A DNA stretch of 64,000 nucleotides from Halotalea alkalilenta (GCF_001648175.1 NZ_CP015243.1:868001-932000); one strand, 5' to 3'; positions 8,122-19,054 are shown, counted from the stretch's first letter. The notes: a model not told the origin generated them from the sequence alone. Made by a program: numbers and translations.

Positions 8122-8667
8122 ATGCAGGAGATGAACCGAGTGATTGGTGCCGTACTGCGGCGGCTGCGCCGGGAGCGGGGCTGGAGCCTCGACACCTGTG
8201 CGGCCAGCACCGGGGTCAGCAAGGCGATGCTCGGGCAGATCGAGCGCGGTGAGTCGAGCCCGACGGTGGCGACCCTATGGCGGATCGCCAGCGGCATGGA
8301 GGTGCCTTTCTCGACGTTCTGGGACGAGGGCAGTCTGGTCGAAAGGCGAGATCGGGTGGTCGATGATGAAACGCTGATGAACGCCACGCTGCTCGAGCCC
8401 TACGACGCGGCTACCGGCATCGAACTGCTGCTGGTCGAGCTGGCCCCGGGGTGCGAGCGTGTCTCCCAGCCCCATCGGCGAGGCGTGAGCGAGTACGTCG
8501 CGGTGGTCGAGGGGCGTCTCGAAATCCTGGTCGAAGAGCATTGGCATGCGCTGGAGGTGGGGCAGTCGCTACGCTTTTGCGCCGACCGACCGCACGGCTA
8601 TCGCAATCTCAGCGATCGCCGTGCGAGCTTTCACAACATCATCCACCATCCGCGCGCGGAGGGCTGA
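8122..8667 (+). CDS. Xre-family regulator with C-terminal cupin domain
   Basis: This 181-residue transcription factor has an Xre helix-turn-helix at about residues 8-62 (VLRRLRRERGWSLDTCAASTG, then SKAMLGQIERGESSPTVATLW) and a cupin domain in the C-terminal third (about 105-178) with HRRGVSEYVAVVEGRLEI. Such HTH-cupin proteins usually sense a small metabolite in the cupin barrel and control a neighbouring transport or catabolic gene. The start at 8122 follows a GAGGAG site; an ATG at 8071 would lie inside operator site 3. It is divergent from the BenE-type transporter, which is its probable target along with its own gene. The ligand is unknown. Confidence 0.87.
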   Translation: MQEMNRVIGAVLRRLRRERGWSLDTCAASTGVSKAMLGQIERGESSPTVATLWRIASGMEVPFSTFWDEGSLVERRDRVVDDETLMNATLLEPYDAATGIELLLVELAPGCERVSQPHRRGVSEYVAVVEGRLEILVEEHWHALEVGQSLRFCADRPHGYRNLSDRRASFHNIIHHPRAEG

Positions 8668-8677
8668 GGCTTCCGCT

Positions 8678-9775
8678 TCAGCCTCTGGATACCGCCTCGA
8701 GCAGCGGCGCCAGCCGGCCCGGGACCAACGCATCCTCGACCGTCGAGATCCGCAGTACGTGTCCGAGGGCGGGGTGTGGCGGGCGGTGAACCACCACGTC
8801 GCGTTCGAGCAATGCGCGCTGCACCGCCTCGGCGCTTTGGGCATCGGCGAGGCGCACGGCGATGAAGTTGGTCGCGCTCGGCAGTACGTCCAGTCCGGCC
8901 TCGCGCAGCATCGCGGTGAGCCGCTCCCGACGCTCGGTGACCGCTTCGATGTGCTCGCGGACCTCGTCGTCGTGGTCGAGCACCAGCTCCGCGGCGGCCA
9001 GCGACAGCGAGGCGACGGCGTAGTGGATGCGTGCTTTGAGCATCGCCTCGACCAGCGCCGGCTCGGCGATGGCGAAGCCGATCCGGAGTCCGGCGAGGCC
9101 ATGGGCCTTGGAGAAGGTGCGCAGCCGGATCACGCCCTCGAGCGGTGCGCTGCCGGCGGCATCGGCACGAAAGTCGTGATAGGCCTCGTCGAGCAGCAGG
9201 CTGCAGTCGCCGGGCAGCTGGTCCCGCAGGCGCTCGATCTCGGCGTCATCGAACAAGTGGCCGCTCGGGTTGTCCGGATTGGCCAGGTAAACCAGGCGCG
9301 CATGGCGCTGGTGCGCGGCTTCGATCAGCGCATCGAGGTCAGGCGCGAGCACGCCCTTGGCCTCTCGGTAGGACGGCTCGATCAGTCGGCAACCGGTGCT
9401 CTGGGCGAAATAGCTGAAGGTCGGGTAGGTACCCGCGGCGGCGACCGCGACGCTGCCGGGTTCGCAGAGGGTTCGCAGGGCCAGGGCGATCAGGCTGTCG
9501 GCGCCGGCATCGACCAGCAGCGCTTCGATCGGAACCTCGAGGCGCGCGGACAGCCGCCGGCGCAGCTCGAATGCCTGGGCATCGCCATAGCGCCGGGCGA
9601 GCCTCGCCACTTCTGCGCCCATGGCCTTGGTCAGCGCGACATGGGGCATGTCGAGCCCCTCGTTGGAGCCGAGCTGGTGGGGCAGCTTGCGGCCGAGACG
9701 CCGCTCCAGCGCGGCTAGCCCGGGAAACGGGTTGCTCGGACCTTCTCGGTCGAGGTGTGCGGCGATCGCACGCAT
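8678..9775 (-). CDS. Pyridoxal-phosphate aminotransferase, HisC-like (class I/II)
   Basis: This 365-residue enzyme is a fold-type I aminotransferase related to histidinol-phosphate aminotransferases. It shows LPHQLGSNEGLDMPH near the N terminus, VYLANPDNPSGHLFD, the PLP-binding LLLDEAYHDFR, and the Schiff-base lysine in RLRTFSKAHGLAGLRIGFA. The C-terminal region PSATNFIAVRL is also usual for HisC. The start at 9775 follows a strong CCAGGAGG site. No his genes are nearby, so a role in histidine synthesis is not supported; such orphan copies often act on aromatic or other amino acids. It is convergent with the Xre-cupin gene, with only 10 bases between stops. Confidence 0.85.
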   Translation of the reverse strand: MRAIAAHLDREGPSNPFPGLAALERRLGRKLPHQLGSNEGLDMPHVALTKAMGAEVARLARRYGDAQAFELRRRLSARLEVPIEALLVDAGADSLIALALRTLCEPGSVAVAAAGTYPTFSYFAQSTGCRLIEPSYREAKGVLAPDLDALIEAAHQRHARLVYLANPDNPSGHLFDDAEIERLRDQLPGDCSLLLDEAYHDFRADAAGSAPLEGVIRLRTFSKAHGLAGLRIGFAIAEPALVEAMLKARIHYAVASLSLAAAELVLDHDDEVREHIEAVTERRERLTAMLREAGLDVLPSATNFIAVRLADAQSAEAVQRALLERDVVVHRPPHPALGHVLRISTVEDALVPGRLAPLLEAVSRG

Positions 9776-9881
9776 GGGGCCTGGACCTCCTGGTGGAAAG
9801 GATGGGGCGCCCAGGATGGGGCGCCAAGGGCTCCCCATGCTACCCCCAACGTCCTGCGCTGGATACGTCGAGCTGAGCGAC

Positions 9882-10412
9882 TCAGCGCTGCTCGTCCAGC
9901 GTGCCGAGCGCTAGGCTGTCGAAGGCACCGTCGGTCTCGAAGGTGATCGCCGGCCGACCCGCACGGTGCAGTTTCAATTCGAGGTGATAGGGGTAGAGTT
10001 CGCGATCGGAGAGCCCGAGCGTGGGCCCGGTGGAGAAGCTGCTGTCGAGGATCCACAGCTGAGGCGCCAGCGGCTGCTGCTCCTGGGGCGCCCAGCCGAT
10101 GACCTGCGGAGCGTCCGGCAGTGCGAGCAGCCCGCGCGACAGCGCGCTGCTCAGTCGCGCGGCATCGACCCGCGCCGCCTCGGGCAGCTGGGCGTCGGGC
10201 GCGATGCTCGGCCTGGCGACGAGGATCAACTGGTTCACCGTCTGGTCATCCCATTGGGTTGCCTCGATCAGCCGTTCGGCGACATCCGCCCCCATCCGCT
10301 GCACTGCGTCGCGCTGGCGGCTCTGTTCGTCGAATCCCCGGCTGGCGCAGCCGACCAGCGCCATCGCCAGCAGCGCGCAGAGGCAGGCGCCATAGGTTCC
10401 GGTGGCTCGCAT
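9882..10412 (-). CDS. Predicted lipoprotein of unknown function
   Basis: This 176-residue protein begins with a lipoprotein signal peptide: MRATGTYGACLCALLAMALV followed by the lipobox ending in Cys22. The mature part is soluble, with FDEQSRQRDAVQRMGADVAERLIEAT after the anchor and a C-terminal half that includes PQLWILDSSFSTG and YHLELKLHR. The first ATG of the frame is ten codons upstream, but the signal peptide begins at 10412. It starts one base after the stop of the DUF423 gene, so the two are co-transcribed. No family could be named. Confidence 0.75.
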   Translation of the reverse strand: MRATGTYGACLCALLAMALVGCASRGFDEQSRQRDAVQRMGADVAERLIEATQWDDQTVNQLILVARPSIAPDAQLPEAARVDAARLSSALSRGLLALPDAPQVIGWAPQEQQPLAPQLWILDSSFSTGPTLGLSDRELYPYHLELKLHRAGRPAITFETDGAFDSLALGTLDEQR

Positions 10413-10413
10413 C

Positions 10414-10797
10414 TCAGCGTCGCTCCTCGCGCAGCCAGGCATATGCGAGCGCCAGCCAGCCGACGATCAGCAGGGTGCCGCCGACCGGGGTGATCATGCC
10501 CAGCGCGCGGATGCCGCTCAGCGCGAGCAAATAGAGCGAGCCCGAGAACAGCACCACGCCGGCGCACCAGCACCACAGCACCAGGCGCGGTGCGCGCGCA
10601 CCGCGCCAGCCGGCGAGCAGCGCCATCAGCGCCACGGTATGCCACATTTGATAGGTCACGCCGGTTTGGTAGGCGGCGAGCAGCGGCGCCGGCAGCCGGG
10701 CGCTCAGTGCGTGGGCGCCGAATGCGCCGAGGATGACTGCCAGCGCTCCGCTCAGCGCGCAGGCGATCCACAGGGGGCGGCGGAAATCTGCAGTCAC
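10414..10797 (-). CDS. DUF423 family membrane protein (YgdD-like)
   Basis: This 127-residue inner-membrane protein has four hydrophobic helices and matches the DUF423/YgdD family. Diagnostic features are GALAVILGAFGAHAL near the N terminus, QTGVTYQMWHTVALM in the second helix, and LFSGSLYLLALSGIR with ITPVGGTLLIVGW in the later helices. No ATG lies at the right place. The start was set at a GTG (10797) because a GAGGT site precedes it and the protein then begins, as usual, just before the first membrane helix. The role of this widespread family is not known. It is the first gene of a pair with the downstream lipoprotein and is divergent from thiS. Confidence 0.88.
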   Translation of the reverse strand: MTADFRRPLWIACALSGALAVILGAFGAHALSARLPAPLLAAYQTGVTYQMWHTVALMALLAGWRGARAPRLVLWCWCAGVVLFSGSLYLLALSGIRALGMITPVGGTLLIVGWLALAYAWLREERR

Positions 10798-10908
10798 GAT
10801 TACCTCGCGGGTCGGGAGGGAGAAGATCGAATCACGTGTCGCGAGGCGGTATGATAGCGCCATTCCCAGTCCGGGGCCGATGGTCCCAAGCGTCGCAGGA
10901 AATACGCC

Positions 10909-11106
10909 ATGCAGCTCTATCTGAACGGCGAGCCTCGCACGGTCGAGGCCACCACCGTGGCCGAACTGGTCGCCGCGCTGAACTTGGGCGGCCGGCGCAT
11001 CGCCGTCGAGCGCAACGAACGCATCGTGCCGCGCTCGAAGCACGCTGACACCGTGCTCGAGGAACACGACCGCATCGAGATCGTACACGCCATCGGCGGG
11101 GGCTGA
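10909..11106 (+). CDS. thiS: Sulfur carrier protein ThiS
   Basis: ThiS is the small ubiquitin-like carrier that delivers sulfur as a C-terminal thiocarboxylate to thiazole synthase ThiG in thiamine synthesis. The 65-residue protein has the normal length, begins MQLYLNGEPRTV, contains LNLGGRRIAVERNERIVPRS and ends in the required Gly-Gly (HAIGGG). It is 71 bases upstream of thiG in the same direction. No TPP riboswitch could be recognised in the roughly 110 bases between it and the divergent DUF423 gene. Confidence 0.97.
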   Translation: MQLYLNGEPRTVEATTVAELVAALNLGGRRIAVERNERIVPRSKHADTVLEEHDRIEIVHAIGGG

Positions 11107-11177
11107 GCCCCCGCGTCCCGTCATGCCCGGCCTGATGCGAAACGCTCAGGGCCGCGGCGTTTCTCGAGGAGAAGGAC

Positions 11178-12008
11178 ATGAGCATCGACGACCGCCAACC
11201 TGCCGCGCAGCGGCAGGGTGTGGAAGATCTGCCGCTGACCATCGCCGGCCGGGCTTACCGCTCGCGGCTGCTGGTCGGCACCGGAAAGTATCGCGACTTC
11301 GACGAGACCGCGCGAGCGATCGCCGCAAGCGAAGCGGAGATCGTCACCTTCGCGGTGCGGCGCGCCAACATCGGCCAGGATCCCGACGCGCCCAACCTGC
11401 TCGACGTGATCAGCCCCGAGCGCTACACCCTGCTGCCCAATACCGCCGGCTGCTACAACGCCCGCGACGCGGTGCGCACCTGCCAGCTGGCGCGCGAACT
11501 GCTCGATGGGCACTCGCTGGTCAAGCTCGAGGTGCTCGGCGACGAGCGTACCCTCTATCCCAATGTGGTCGAGACCTTGAAGGCCGCGCGCGAGCTGATC
11601 GACGACGGTTTCGACGTGATGGTCTACACCAGCGACGACCCGATCGTCGCCGCCGAGCTCGAATCGATGGGCGCCTGCGCGGTGATGCCGCTCGGCTCGC
11701 TGATCGGCTCCGGCCATGGGCTGCTCAATCCTTACAATCTGTCGCTGATCGTCGAGGCCGCCCGGGTCCCGGTGCTGGTCGACGCCGGGATCGGCACGCC
11801 GTCGGATGCGGCGCTGGCGATGGAGCTGGGCTGCCAGGGCGTGCTGATGAACTCGGCGATCGCCCATGCGCGCCATCCGGTGATGATGGCCAATGCGATG
11901 CGCAAGGCGGTCGAGGCCGGGCGCGAGGCTTTCCTCGCTGGGCGGATGCCGCGCAAGACCTACGCCGCGGAACCCTCCTCGCCCGCCGAGGGGCGCATTC
12001 AGGGCTGA
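11178..12008 (+). CDS. thiG: Thiazole synthase ThiG
   Basis: ThiG forms the thiazole phosphate ring of thiamine from deoxyxylulose-5-phosphate, ThiS-thiocarboxylate and dehydroglycine. This 276-residue TIM-barrel protein shows [33 protein letters not shown], the active-site Lys in [16 protein letters not shown], and the phosphate-binding end [16 protein letters not shown]. An AGGAG site precedes the ATG. The protein has a somewhat longer N terminus than the E. coli enzyme, as is common in pseudomonads. It lies between thiS and trmB, the usual order in this group of bacteria. Confidence 0.97.
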   Translation: MSIDDRQPAAQRQGVEDLPLTIAGRAYRSRLLVGTGKYRDFDETARAIAASEAEIVTFAVRRANIGQDPDAPNLLDVISPERYTLLPNTAGCYNARDAVRTCQLARELLDGHSLVKLEVLGDERTLYPNVVETLKAARELIDDGFDVMVYTSDDPIVAAELESMGACAVMPLGSLIGSGHGLLNPYNLSLIVEAARVPVLVDAGIGTPSDAALAMELGCQGVLMNSAIAHARHPVMMANAMRKAVEAGREAFLAGRMPRKTYAAEPSSPAEGRIQG

Positions 12009-12065
12009 GCCCACGATGCCGAACCTGTGCTACCAAGAGTGACCCTTTCGAGACTTTCCGACCCC

Positions 12066-12791
12066 ATGAGCAGCGAAACCGAATATCCAACCCCCGTTTC
12101 CGAGGCCCTCCCGCGGCGGGGCATCAAGAGCTACGTGCTGCGCGCTGGGAGAATGACCATCGCGCAGACCCGAGGCCTCGAGGAGGTCTATCCACGCCTG
12201 GGTCTCACCCTCGCCCAAGGGTGTCTCGATCTCGACCAGGTATTCGGCCGCCACGCGCCGCGGGTGGTCGAGATCGGCTTCGGCATGGGCGCCTCGCTGC
12301 TCGAACAGGCCCGCCGCCAGCCGGAAGTCGACTTCATCGGTATCGAGGTCCATCCACCCGGGGTGGGCAAGCTGCTCGATGAGCTCGATAAGGCAGGGAT
12401 CGAAAACGTCCGAGTGTTTCGCGAAGACGCACTGAAGGTGCTCGACGAGTCGCTGCCCGCGGCGTCGATCGACCTGCTCCAGCTGTTCTTCCCCGACCCG
12501 TGGCCGAAGAAGAAGCATCACAAGCGGCGGATCGTCCAGCCCGAGTTCGTCGCTCGGGTGAAGCGCGTGCTCAAACCGGGCGGGCGCTTCCACATGGCCA
12601 CCGACTGGGAGGCCTACGCCGAGCACATGGCGCAAGTGATGCGCGATGCGCCCGGCTTCGAGAACACCTCGGTCGATGGCCCCTACGTGCCGCGCCCCGA
12701 GAGCCGTCCGCTGACCAAGTTCGAAGCGCGCGGCGAGCGCCTGGGGCACGGGGTCTGGGATTTGATCCATCGGCGCAAGGCAGACGCCTGA
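12066..12791 (+). CDS. trmB: tRNA (guanine-N7-)-methyltransferase TrmB
   Basis: TrmB transfers a methyl group from S-adenosylmethionine to N7 of guanine 46 in the variable loop of tRNAs. The 241-residue protein has the SAM site [16 protein letters not shown] near residue 65, [12 protein letters not shown] after it, and the family signature [20 protein letters not shown], followed by [14 protein letters not shown]. The start was put at the ATG at 12066, where family members begin; the frame reaches 13 codons further upstream. It follows thiG by 57 bases and may share its transcript. Confidence 0.96.
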   Translation: MSSETEYPTPVSEALPRRGIKSYVLRAGRMTIAQTRGLEEVYPRLGLTLAQGCLDLDQVFGRHAPRVVEIGFGMGASLLEQARRQPEVDFIGIEVHPPGVGKLLDELDKAGIENVRVFREDALKVLDESLPAASIDLLQLFFPDPWPKKKHHKRRIVQPEFVARVKRVLKPGGRFHMATDWEAYAEHMAQVMRDAPGFENTSVDGPYVPRPESRPLTKFEARGERLGHGVWDLIHRRKADA

Positions 12792-12888
12792 ACGATGCGG
12801 CTAGCGGTAGTCGATGGCCGCAGCCGCCGTGCCCTTTCCATCCATAATATCGCCCGTCGCCCCATTGGGCCGGGAGCGCGGTGAATGC

Positions 12889-13410
12889 ATGCCCGACGCC
12901 AAGACTCGTCATGAAGAAAACTATCGCCCGCCGCTGCTCAACGGGTTGATCATCGTCACCCTGGTGACCATCGTGGTCGCCCTCGGCTACCTGGGCAATT
13001 ACTACCTGGGTGGCCCCGGTGCGCGGCAAACCACCTGGTACCCGCTGTCGCTCAACTGCTCACCGTTCGAGCGCCACTGCGAGGCCCGGGTGGGGTTGAA
13101 CGACTGGATCGGGATGCGTGTGGTCGGCTGGCGCGAGGGGGAGATCGAGCTGCTGGTCGACAGCCGAGGGATCGACGCCGAGCGTTTCGACCTGATGCTC
13201 GAGAGTCGCAGCCACGGCACGCGGGTCGAGGGCGCTGCGGTGGAGCGTATCGATCAACAGCGCTTTCGCCTCTCCTTTCCGTCGCAGATGTGCCTCCACG
13301 ACCGCGTGCGCTTGCGCATCGAGCTGGTGGTGACGACGCCGCAGCGAAGAGTCGGCAGCTGGAATGATTTCGACACGCCCTGTCCTGTTCCAGCAAGCGC
13401 AATGCACTGA
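12889..13410 (+). CDS. Unknown single-pass membrane protein
   Basis: This 173-residue protein is not recognised. One transmembrane helix lies near residues 18-40 (NGLIIVTLVTIVVALGYLG), preceded by a charged N terminus, so most of the chain probably faces the periplasm. Four cysteines (in LNCSPFERHCEA, FPSQMCLHDR and near the end, DTPCPV) could form two disulfides. The start at 12889 gives the sensible topology; a longer frame from 12814 adds low-complexity sequence. It follows trmB at about 100 bases. It may be a small envelope protein; nothing points to a specific role. Confidence 0.65.
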   Translation: MPDAKTRHEENYRPPLLNGLIIVTLVTIVVALGYLGNYYLGGPGARQTTWYPLSLNCSPFERHCEARVGLNDWIGMRVVGWREGEIELLVDSRGIDAERFDLMLESRSHGTRVEGAAVERIDQQRFRLSFPSQMCLHDRVRLRIELVVTTPQRRVGSWNDFDTPCPVPASAMH

Positions 13411-13764
13411 CTGCGTGGAGCGGGTATCGGGTGGTGATCGCCGTCGATCGAGGGCGGAAAGTTCATGGGCGTGAATGGATGTCCACAATTGACATCCCCG
13501 TGTCATATCTGCTTGTTGATAACTTAGCTGTCTAATTATGTCTTCCGGTGATTGCCGCAAAAATCTTGTATTTTATTTTTAAATCAATAAGTTATTCGAT
13601 CTTCGAATGGCTTTTGCGAAGGTCGAATAGAGAAGTGCTTGCTTTCTCCGATGAGTCATGGAAGGGCCGGGAAAGGCTTGAAGCACAGACTGTCCACCAA
13701 GTTATCCACAGGCTGGCTCGCTGGGGGAGCGGTCGTTGGTGCTCGTGGGAAGGCGCGACGGCGA
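13411..13764. other. Non-coding stretch with DnaA-box-like sites and an AT-rich patch
   Basis: No credible gene lies here. The centre (about 13555-13600) is clearly richer in A and T than the surrounding sequence. A perfect DnaA box TTATCCACA lies at 13702-13710, an 8-of-9 match (TTATCAACA on the minus strand) at 13514-13522, and a weaker ATGTCCACA at 13479-13487. A 92-codon open frame at 13548-13826 runs through this stretch and into the following terminator, and it looks accidental. Confidence 0.5.
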
Positions 13765-13811
13765 GGAAGAAAAACACCGCGGGACCCGGTGACCAGGCAC
13801 CGCCCGCGGTG
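13765..13811 (-). terminator. Rho-independent terminator of the FKBP gene
   Basis: A perfect 9-bp inverted repeat (CACCGCGGG at 13775-13783, CCCGCGGTG at 13803-13811) with a smaller stem inside the loop lies 18 bases behind the FKBP stop. Read on the minus strand it is followed directly by TTTTTCTTCC. This is a standard intrinsic terminator for the FKBP gene. Confidence 0.9.
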
Positions 13812-13829
13812 ATTCGAAGATACTGACGT

Positions 13830-14564
13830 TTACGGCGTGTCAGGGTTGACCTTGAGCAGTTGGACCCTGAAGGAAAGCGTCTCGTTGGGTCCGATAGGAC
13901 CGACGCCCGCGGGGCCATAGGCCAGGTTGGCCGGTACGTAGACCATCCACTCGTCGCCTTCATGCATCAGCTGCAGCGCTTCCTGCCAGCCCTGGATCAC
14001 TTCGTTGACCTTGAAGGTCACAGGCTCTCCGCGCTCGAAGGAGCTGTCGAACACGGTGCCGTCGAGCAGCGTACCTTCGTAGTTGACCTGCACGGTGTCC
14101 TCGGCGTTGGGCTGCGGGCCATCACCTGATTCGATCACCTTGTACTGGAGGCCTGAAGCGGTGGTCTGCACCCCCTCTTGCTCGGCGTTATCGGCAAGGA
14201 AGGCTTCGCCGGCCCGCTGATTCTCCTCAGCGGCCTGCTGCTGTTGCTGCTGCTGCTGGGTGACCTGCTGCTGCTGGAACTGGGTCAGTGCCGCCTCGGC
14301 ATCCTGTTCGGAAAGCTTCGGATCACGCCCGGCGTAGACATCGTCGATCGCTTGCTTGAAGGCATCGAGTTCGAGGTTGGGCACGGTTTCCTGCAGGTTG
14401 TGCGCCATGGTCATGCCGATGCTGTATCCAAGCTTCTGGGCATCGCTGTCGAGCGCGACGTCGTCCTGCTGCTGGCTCTGCTGGGCGGCTTGGTCCGATG
14501 AATCGGAGCAGCCCGCGAGGGCGAGAAGGGCGCCGAAGGTCGCAGCGCTCACCAGTTTGTTCAT
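13830..14564 (-). CDS. FKBP-type peptidyl-prolyl isomerase, lipoprotein (FkpA/Mip-like)
   Basis: This 244-residue protein catalyses cis-trans isomerisation of prolyl bonds in the cell envelope. It starts at the ATG at 14564 behind an AAGGAG site; a long upstream frame overlapping the neighbouring gene is not part of it. The N terminus is a lipoprotein signal with the Cys of LALAGC at residue 19. Next comes the FKBP N-terminal dimerisation region (LGYSIGMTMAHNLQE, about 45-90), a glutamine-rich linker (about 97-110), and the catalytic FKBP domain (about 135-240) with VQVNYEGTLLDGTVFDSS, GWQEALQLMHEGDEW and VPANLAYGPAGVG. It has its own terminator. Confidence 0.93.
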   Translation of the reverse strand: MNKLVSAATFGALLALAGCSDSSDQAAQQSQQQDDVALDSDAQKLGYSIGMTMAHNLQETVPNLELDAFKQAIDDVYAGRDPKLSEQDAEAALTQFQQQQVTQQQQQQQQAAEENQRAGEAFLADNAEQEGVQTTASGLQYKVIESGDGPQPNAEDTVQVNYEGTLLDGTVFDSSFERGEPVTFKVNEVIQGWQEALQLMHEGDEWMVYVPANLAYGPAGVGPIGPNETLSFRVQLLKVNPDTP

Positions 14565-14653
14565 GAAGACTCCTTGGGTGACTGCCAGGGCGATGGTTCG
14601 CTCTGGATGACGGATTCTTGCGAGGGCCAGCAATGTAACAGAAGGTGGTCGCC

Positions 14654-15133
14654 TCATTCGAGGGGCACAAGCGCACCAGCGCGTCGCGTCCGCGCCACTA
14701 GGACCGCATGGGAGGAGGAAAGATTCCCATGCCAGCGCTCGAAGTCGGTGTCGCAGGCCGGCTGGTCGCGCTGCGCGAGTTCGGCAAGCCGCCGCAGCGT
14801 TTCGTGCTCGGCTTCGAGCTCTGCGCGCTTGATCGTCTCGCGCAGCGCGGCAAGGCGGGGCAGCGTCGCGCACACTGGCTTCAACTCGCGGCGCAGCCGG
14901 CGCAGTGCCCAGGTATAGTGGCGCTGCCAGGCGCGTACCTGTTCGAGCTCTTCCAGCATGCCAGGCGCACGTCCGCTGCGTTCGAGCCAGCACAGCCAGA
15001 GCAGCTCGCAGACGTCGAGCCCCGCTTCGTCCTGCAGGCGCAGGCACGCCTCGTCGACGCCTGGCTGAGCGTACAGCGCGCCAGCGAAACGCCACAGCGA
15101 ACGGGCCCGTTCGCTCTCCTGGTGCCCGCTCAC
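14654..15133 (-). CDS. TIGR02444/DUF2390 family protein
   Basis: This 159-residue protein matches the TIGR02444 family known from pseudomonads and relatives. The N-terminal half carries the family pattern LWRFAGALYAQPGVDEACLR followed by LQDEAGLDVCELLWLCWL; the C-terminal half is helical and charged. Its function is unknown. It is divergent from the ABC-F gene, a pairing common in this group, and lies upstream of the FKBP gene in the same direction with a 90-bp gap, so it may share transcription with it. The ATG at 15133 is the best start, since the next upstream codons overlap the promoter region of the ABC-F gene. Confidence 0.82.
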   Translation of the reverse strand: MSGHQESERARSLWRFAGALYAQPGVDEACLRLQDEAGLDVCELLWLCWLERSGRAPGMLEELEQVRAWQRHYTWALRRLRRELKPVCATLPRLAALRETIKRAELEAEHETLRRLAELAQRDQPACDTDFERWHGNLSSSHAVLVARTRRAGALVPLE

Positions 15134-15269
15134 TTAAGACTCGCTCGCGCGGACTCAAAACATCCGCTGTGCGGGTGTAGAATTCTCAACCCCATTTTTC
15201 CGCTCCGCTTGAATTCGCGTGCGCCGCGATGATCCAGGTGGCTGATAACGAGATGCCAAGAGGGCAGAA

Positions 15270-17171
<1,902 letters not shown>

Positions 17172-17439
17172 TGCCAGCGGTGGAACGAGGGTTTGGGGAA
17201 AGAAAATAGGAATTTTCTGAATTTTTTTTTGCCAAGCGACCTGCCAACATCCACGCCTGTTTCTTTATGTTCGTCCCTGAAACGATCGTTTTCGTCCGCG
17301 TCGCCGAGTGTTAACGCGTCGCGTTCGCCGGCGAACGTTGCTGCGACGAAAACACGGCTGCGGAAAAGGGCCGTTCGCGGGCCATGTTCCAGCGCCCGGC
17401 GGACGGCTCGCGCAACATGCCTTCACCATGGATCGAGTC

Positions 17440-19044
17440 ATGAAACATTGGTCGCTACGTCGGATCATCGTCGTCAACGCGCTGCTGGTTTTCATCACCC
17501 TGGTGGTGATGAGCGCGCTCAGCTATCGCAGCCTGATACTGATCGAGGGTGCCGAACGGCAGCAGTACGACAGCGCCTCCTTCAGTGCCAATGCGCTGAA
17601 CTCGATCTGGAGCGACGAACTGTTCGTGCTGATCGACGGACTCAATTCAGGCAGCCCGCGCGCGGAGATCGAGCAGCGCGCCAGGGAGGCGCGCGGCCGG
17701 CTCCTCATCGGCTTCGAGCGGCTGCGCGAACTCTCGGTGCCCCAGGCCCAGGGCCTGCTCGACCAGTTCAACGCCAATCTGCGTGACTTCGACCAGCTCG
17801 CTCAGGCGATGCTGGTCGGCCGCTCCCGGCTGGCGGCCGGAGAGAACGGGGCCGATAGCATCTCTCCGCGGCTGCTGAGCAACTGGCAGCACGGACGCGA
17901 GATGATCAACCAGATCGTCACGCTCAACCAGCAGGGTTCCAACCAGTCGAGCAACATCGCGCTCGACCACATCCAGCTGGCCAAGGCCAAGACGTTGATC
18001 ACCCTGGTGCTCGCTTCATTGATCTCGCTGTGCTTCGGGGTGGTGCTGTACCGCCGGATCATGAGTCCGATCAACCGGCTCAGCGAGGGGCTCAACCAGG
18101 TCGCCGGTGGCGATCTCAGCCAGCGCATCGCGCTCAAAAGCCATGACGAGTTCCGCCGGGTGGAGGAGGTCACCAACTATCTGCTCAACGAGCTCGATAC
18201 CCTGATCAAGAACGCCCAGCGCTCCTCCATCCAGGTGACCACCTCGGTCACCGAGATCGCCGCCACCGCGCGCCAGCAGCAGTCCTCCGCCTCCGAGACC
18301 GCGGCCACTACCGCCGAGATCGGCTCCGCTTCGCGCGGGATCGCCGAGACCGCCCGCGGGCTGGTCGCCACCATGGCCGAGGTCTCGGCCGCGGCGGAAA
18401 CCACCTCCTCCCTCGCCGGCAAGGGGCGCGAAGACCTGGTCCACATGGAGGACACCGTCACCGCGGTGATGAGCGCCTCGGAGATGATCAGCGGCAAGCT
18501 GACGATCCTTGGCGAGAAGGCCGATAACATCAATCATGTGGTCACCACCATCATCAAGGTCGCGGACCAGACCAACCTGCTCTCGCTCAATGCGGCGATC
18601 GAGGCGGAGAAGGCCGGCGAGTACGGGCGGGGTTTCTCGGTGGTCGCGAGCGAAGTGCGCCGGCTGGCCGACCAGACCGCCGCCTCGACCTACGACATCG
18701 AACAGATGGTCAAGGAGATCCAGGCGGCGATCTCTGCGAGCGTGATGGGGATGGACCAGTTCACCGATCGGGTCGCCGATGGCATCGCCAACGTCCATCG
18801 CCTCGGCGAGCGGCTCTCCGACATTATCGAGCATGTCCAGGCGCTGCTGCCCAAGGTGCGCGACGTGGATGAGGCGATACGCACCCAGTCCGCGGCCACC
18901 TCGCAGATCCAGAATTCGCTCGACCAGCTCGGCGAGACCGCCCGTCAGACCGTCGAGTCGCTGCGCCAGACCAGCGCGGCGATCGATGAACTCAATTTGG
19001 TCGCGCAGGGGCTGCGCGATGGAGTCACCAGTTTCCGCTCCTGA
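17440..19044 (+). CDS. wspA: Methyl-accepting chemotaxis protein WspA
   Basis: WspA is the membrane receptor of the Wsp chemosensory system, which in Pseudomonas senses growth on surfaces. The 534-residue protein has TM1 (about 9-30), a periplasmic helical domain (about 31-185), TM2 (about 186-205), a HAMP domain (206-258) and a long cytoplasmic coiled coil. The hairpin tip contains TNLLSLNAAIEAEKAGEYG, and further on YDIEQMVKEIQAAISASVMG. The EAEKAGEYGRGF sequence and the SVMGMDQF region are the form found in WspA rather than in flagellar receptors. The start is the ATG at 17440; one four codons earlier (17428) is equally possible. It is the first gene of a nine-gene operon. Confidence 0.9.
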   Translation: MKHWSLRRIIVVNALLVFITLVVMSALSYRSLILIEGAERQQYDSASFSANALNSIWSDELFVLIDGLNSGSPRAEIEQRAREARGRLLIGFERLRELSVPQAQGLLDQFNANLRDFDQLAQAMLVGRSRLAAGENGADSISPRLLSNWQHGREMINQIVTLNQQGSNQSSNIALDHIQLAKAKTLITLVLASLISLCFGVVLYRRIMSPINRLSEGLNQVAGGDLSQRIALKSHDEFRRVEEVTNYLLNELDTLIKNAQRSSIQVTTSVTEIAATARQQQSSASETAATTAEIGSASRGIAETARGLVATMAEVSAAAETTSSLAGKGREDLVHMEDTVTAVMSASEMISGKLTILGEKADNINHVVTTIIKVADQTNLLSLNAAIEAEKAGEYGRGFSVVASEVRRLADQTAASTYDIEQMVKEIQAAISASVMGMDQFTDRVADGIANVHRLGERLSDIIEHVQALLPKVRDVDEAIRTQSAATSQIQNSLDQLGETARQTVESLRQTSAAIDELNLVAQGLRDGVTSFRS

Positions 19045-19054
19045 GGTGGGCGCA

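Noticed and set aside
10798..10908. TPP riboswitch before thiS
   Set aside because: The region is too short and the CTGAGA and related conserved elements are absent.
13548..13826. 92-codon open frame behind the membrane protein
   Set aside because: It has no ribosome site, runs through the FKBP terminator and has no recognisable domain.
13411..13829. Chromosomal replication origin
   Set aside because: Only one perfect DnaA box and no dnaA, dnaN, mnmG or rpmH genes nearby; kept only as a low-weight finding.
13830..15158. 442-codon frame ending with the FKBP protein
   Set aside because: The part before 14564 overlaps the TIGR02444 gene in another frame; the FKBP signal peptide and ribosome site define the start at 14564.
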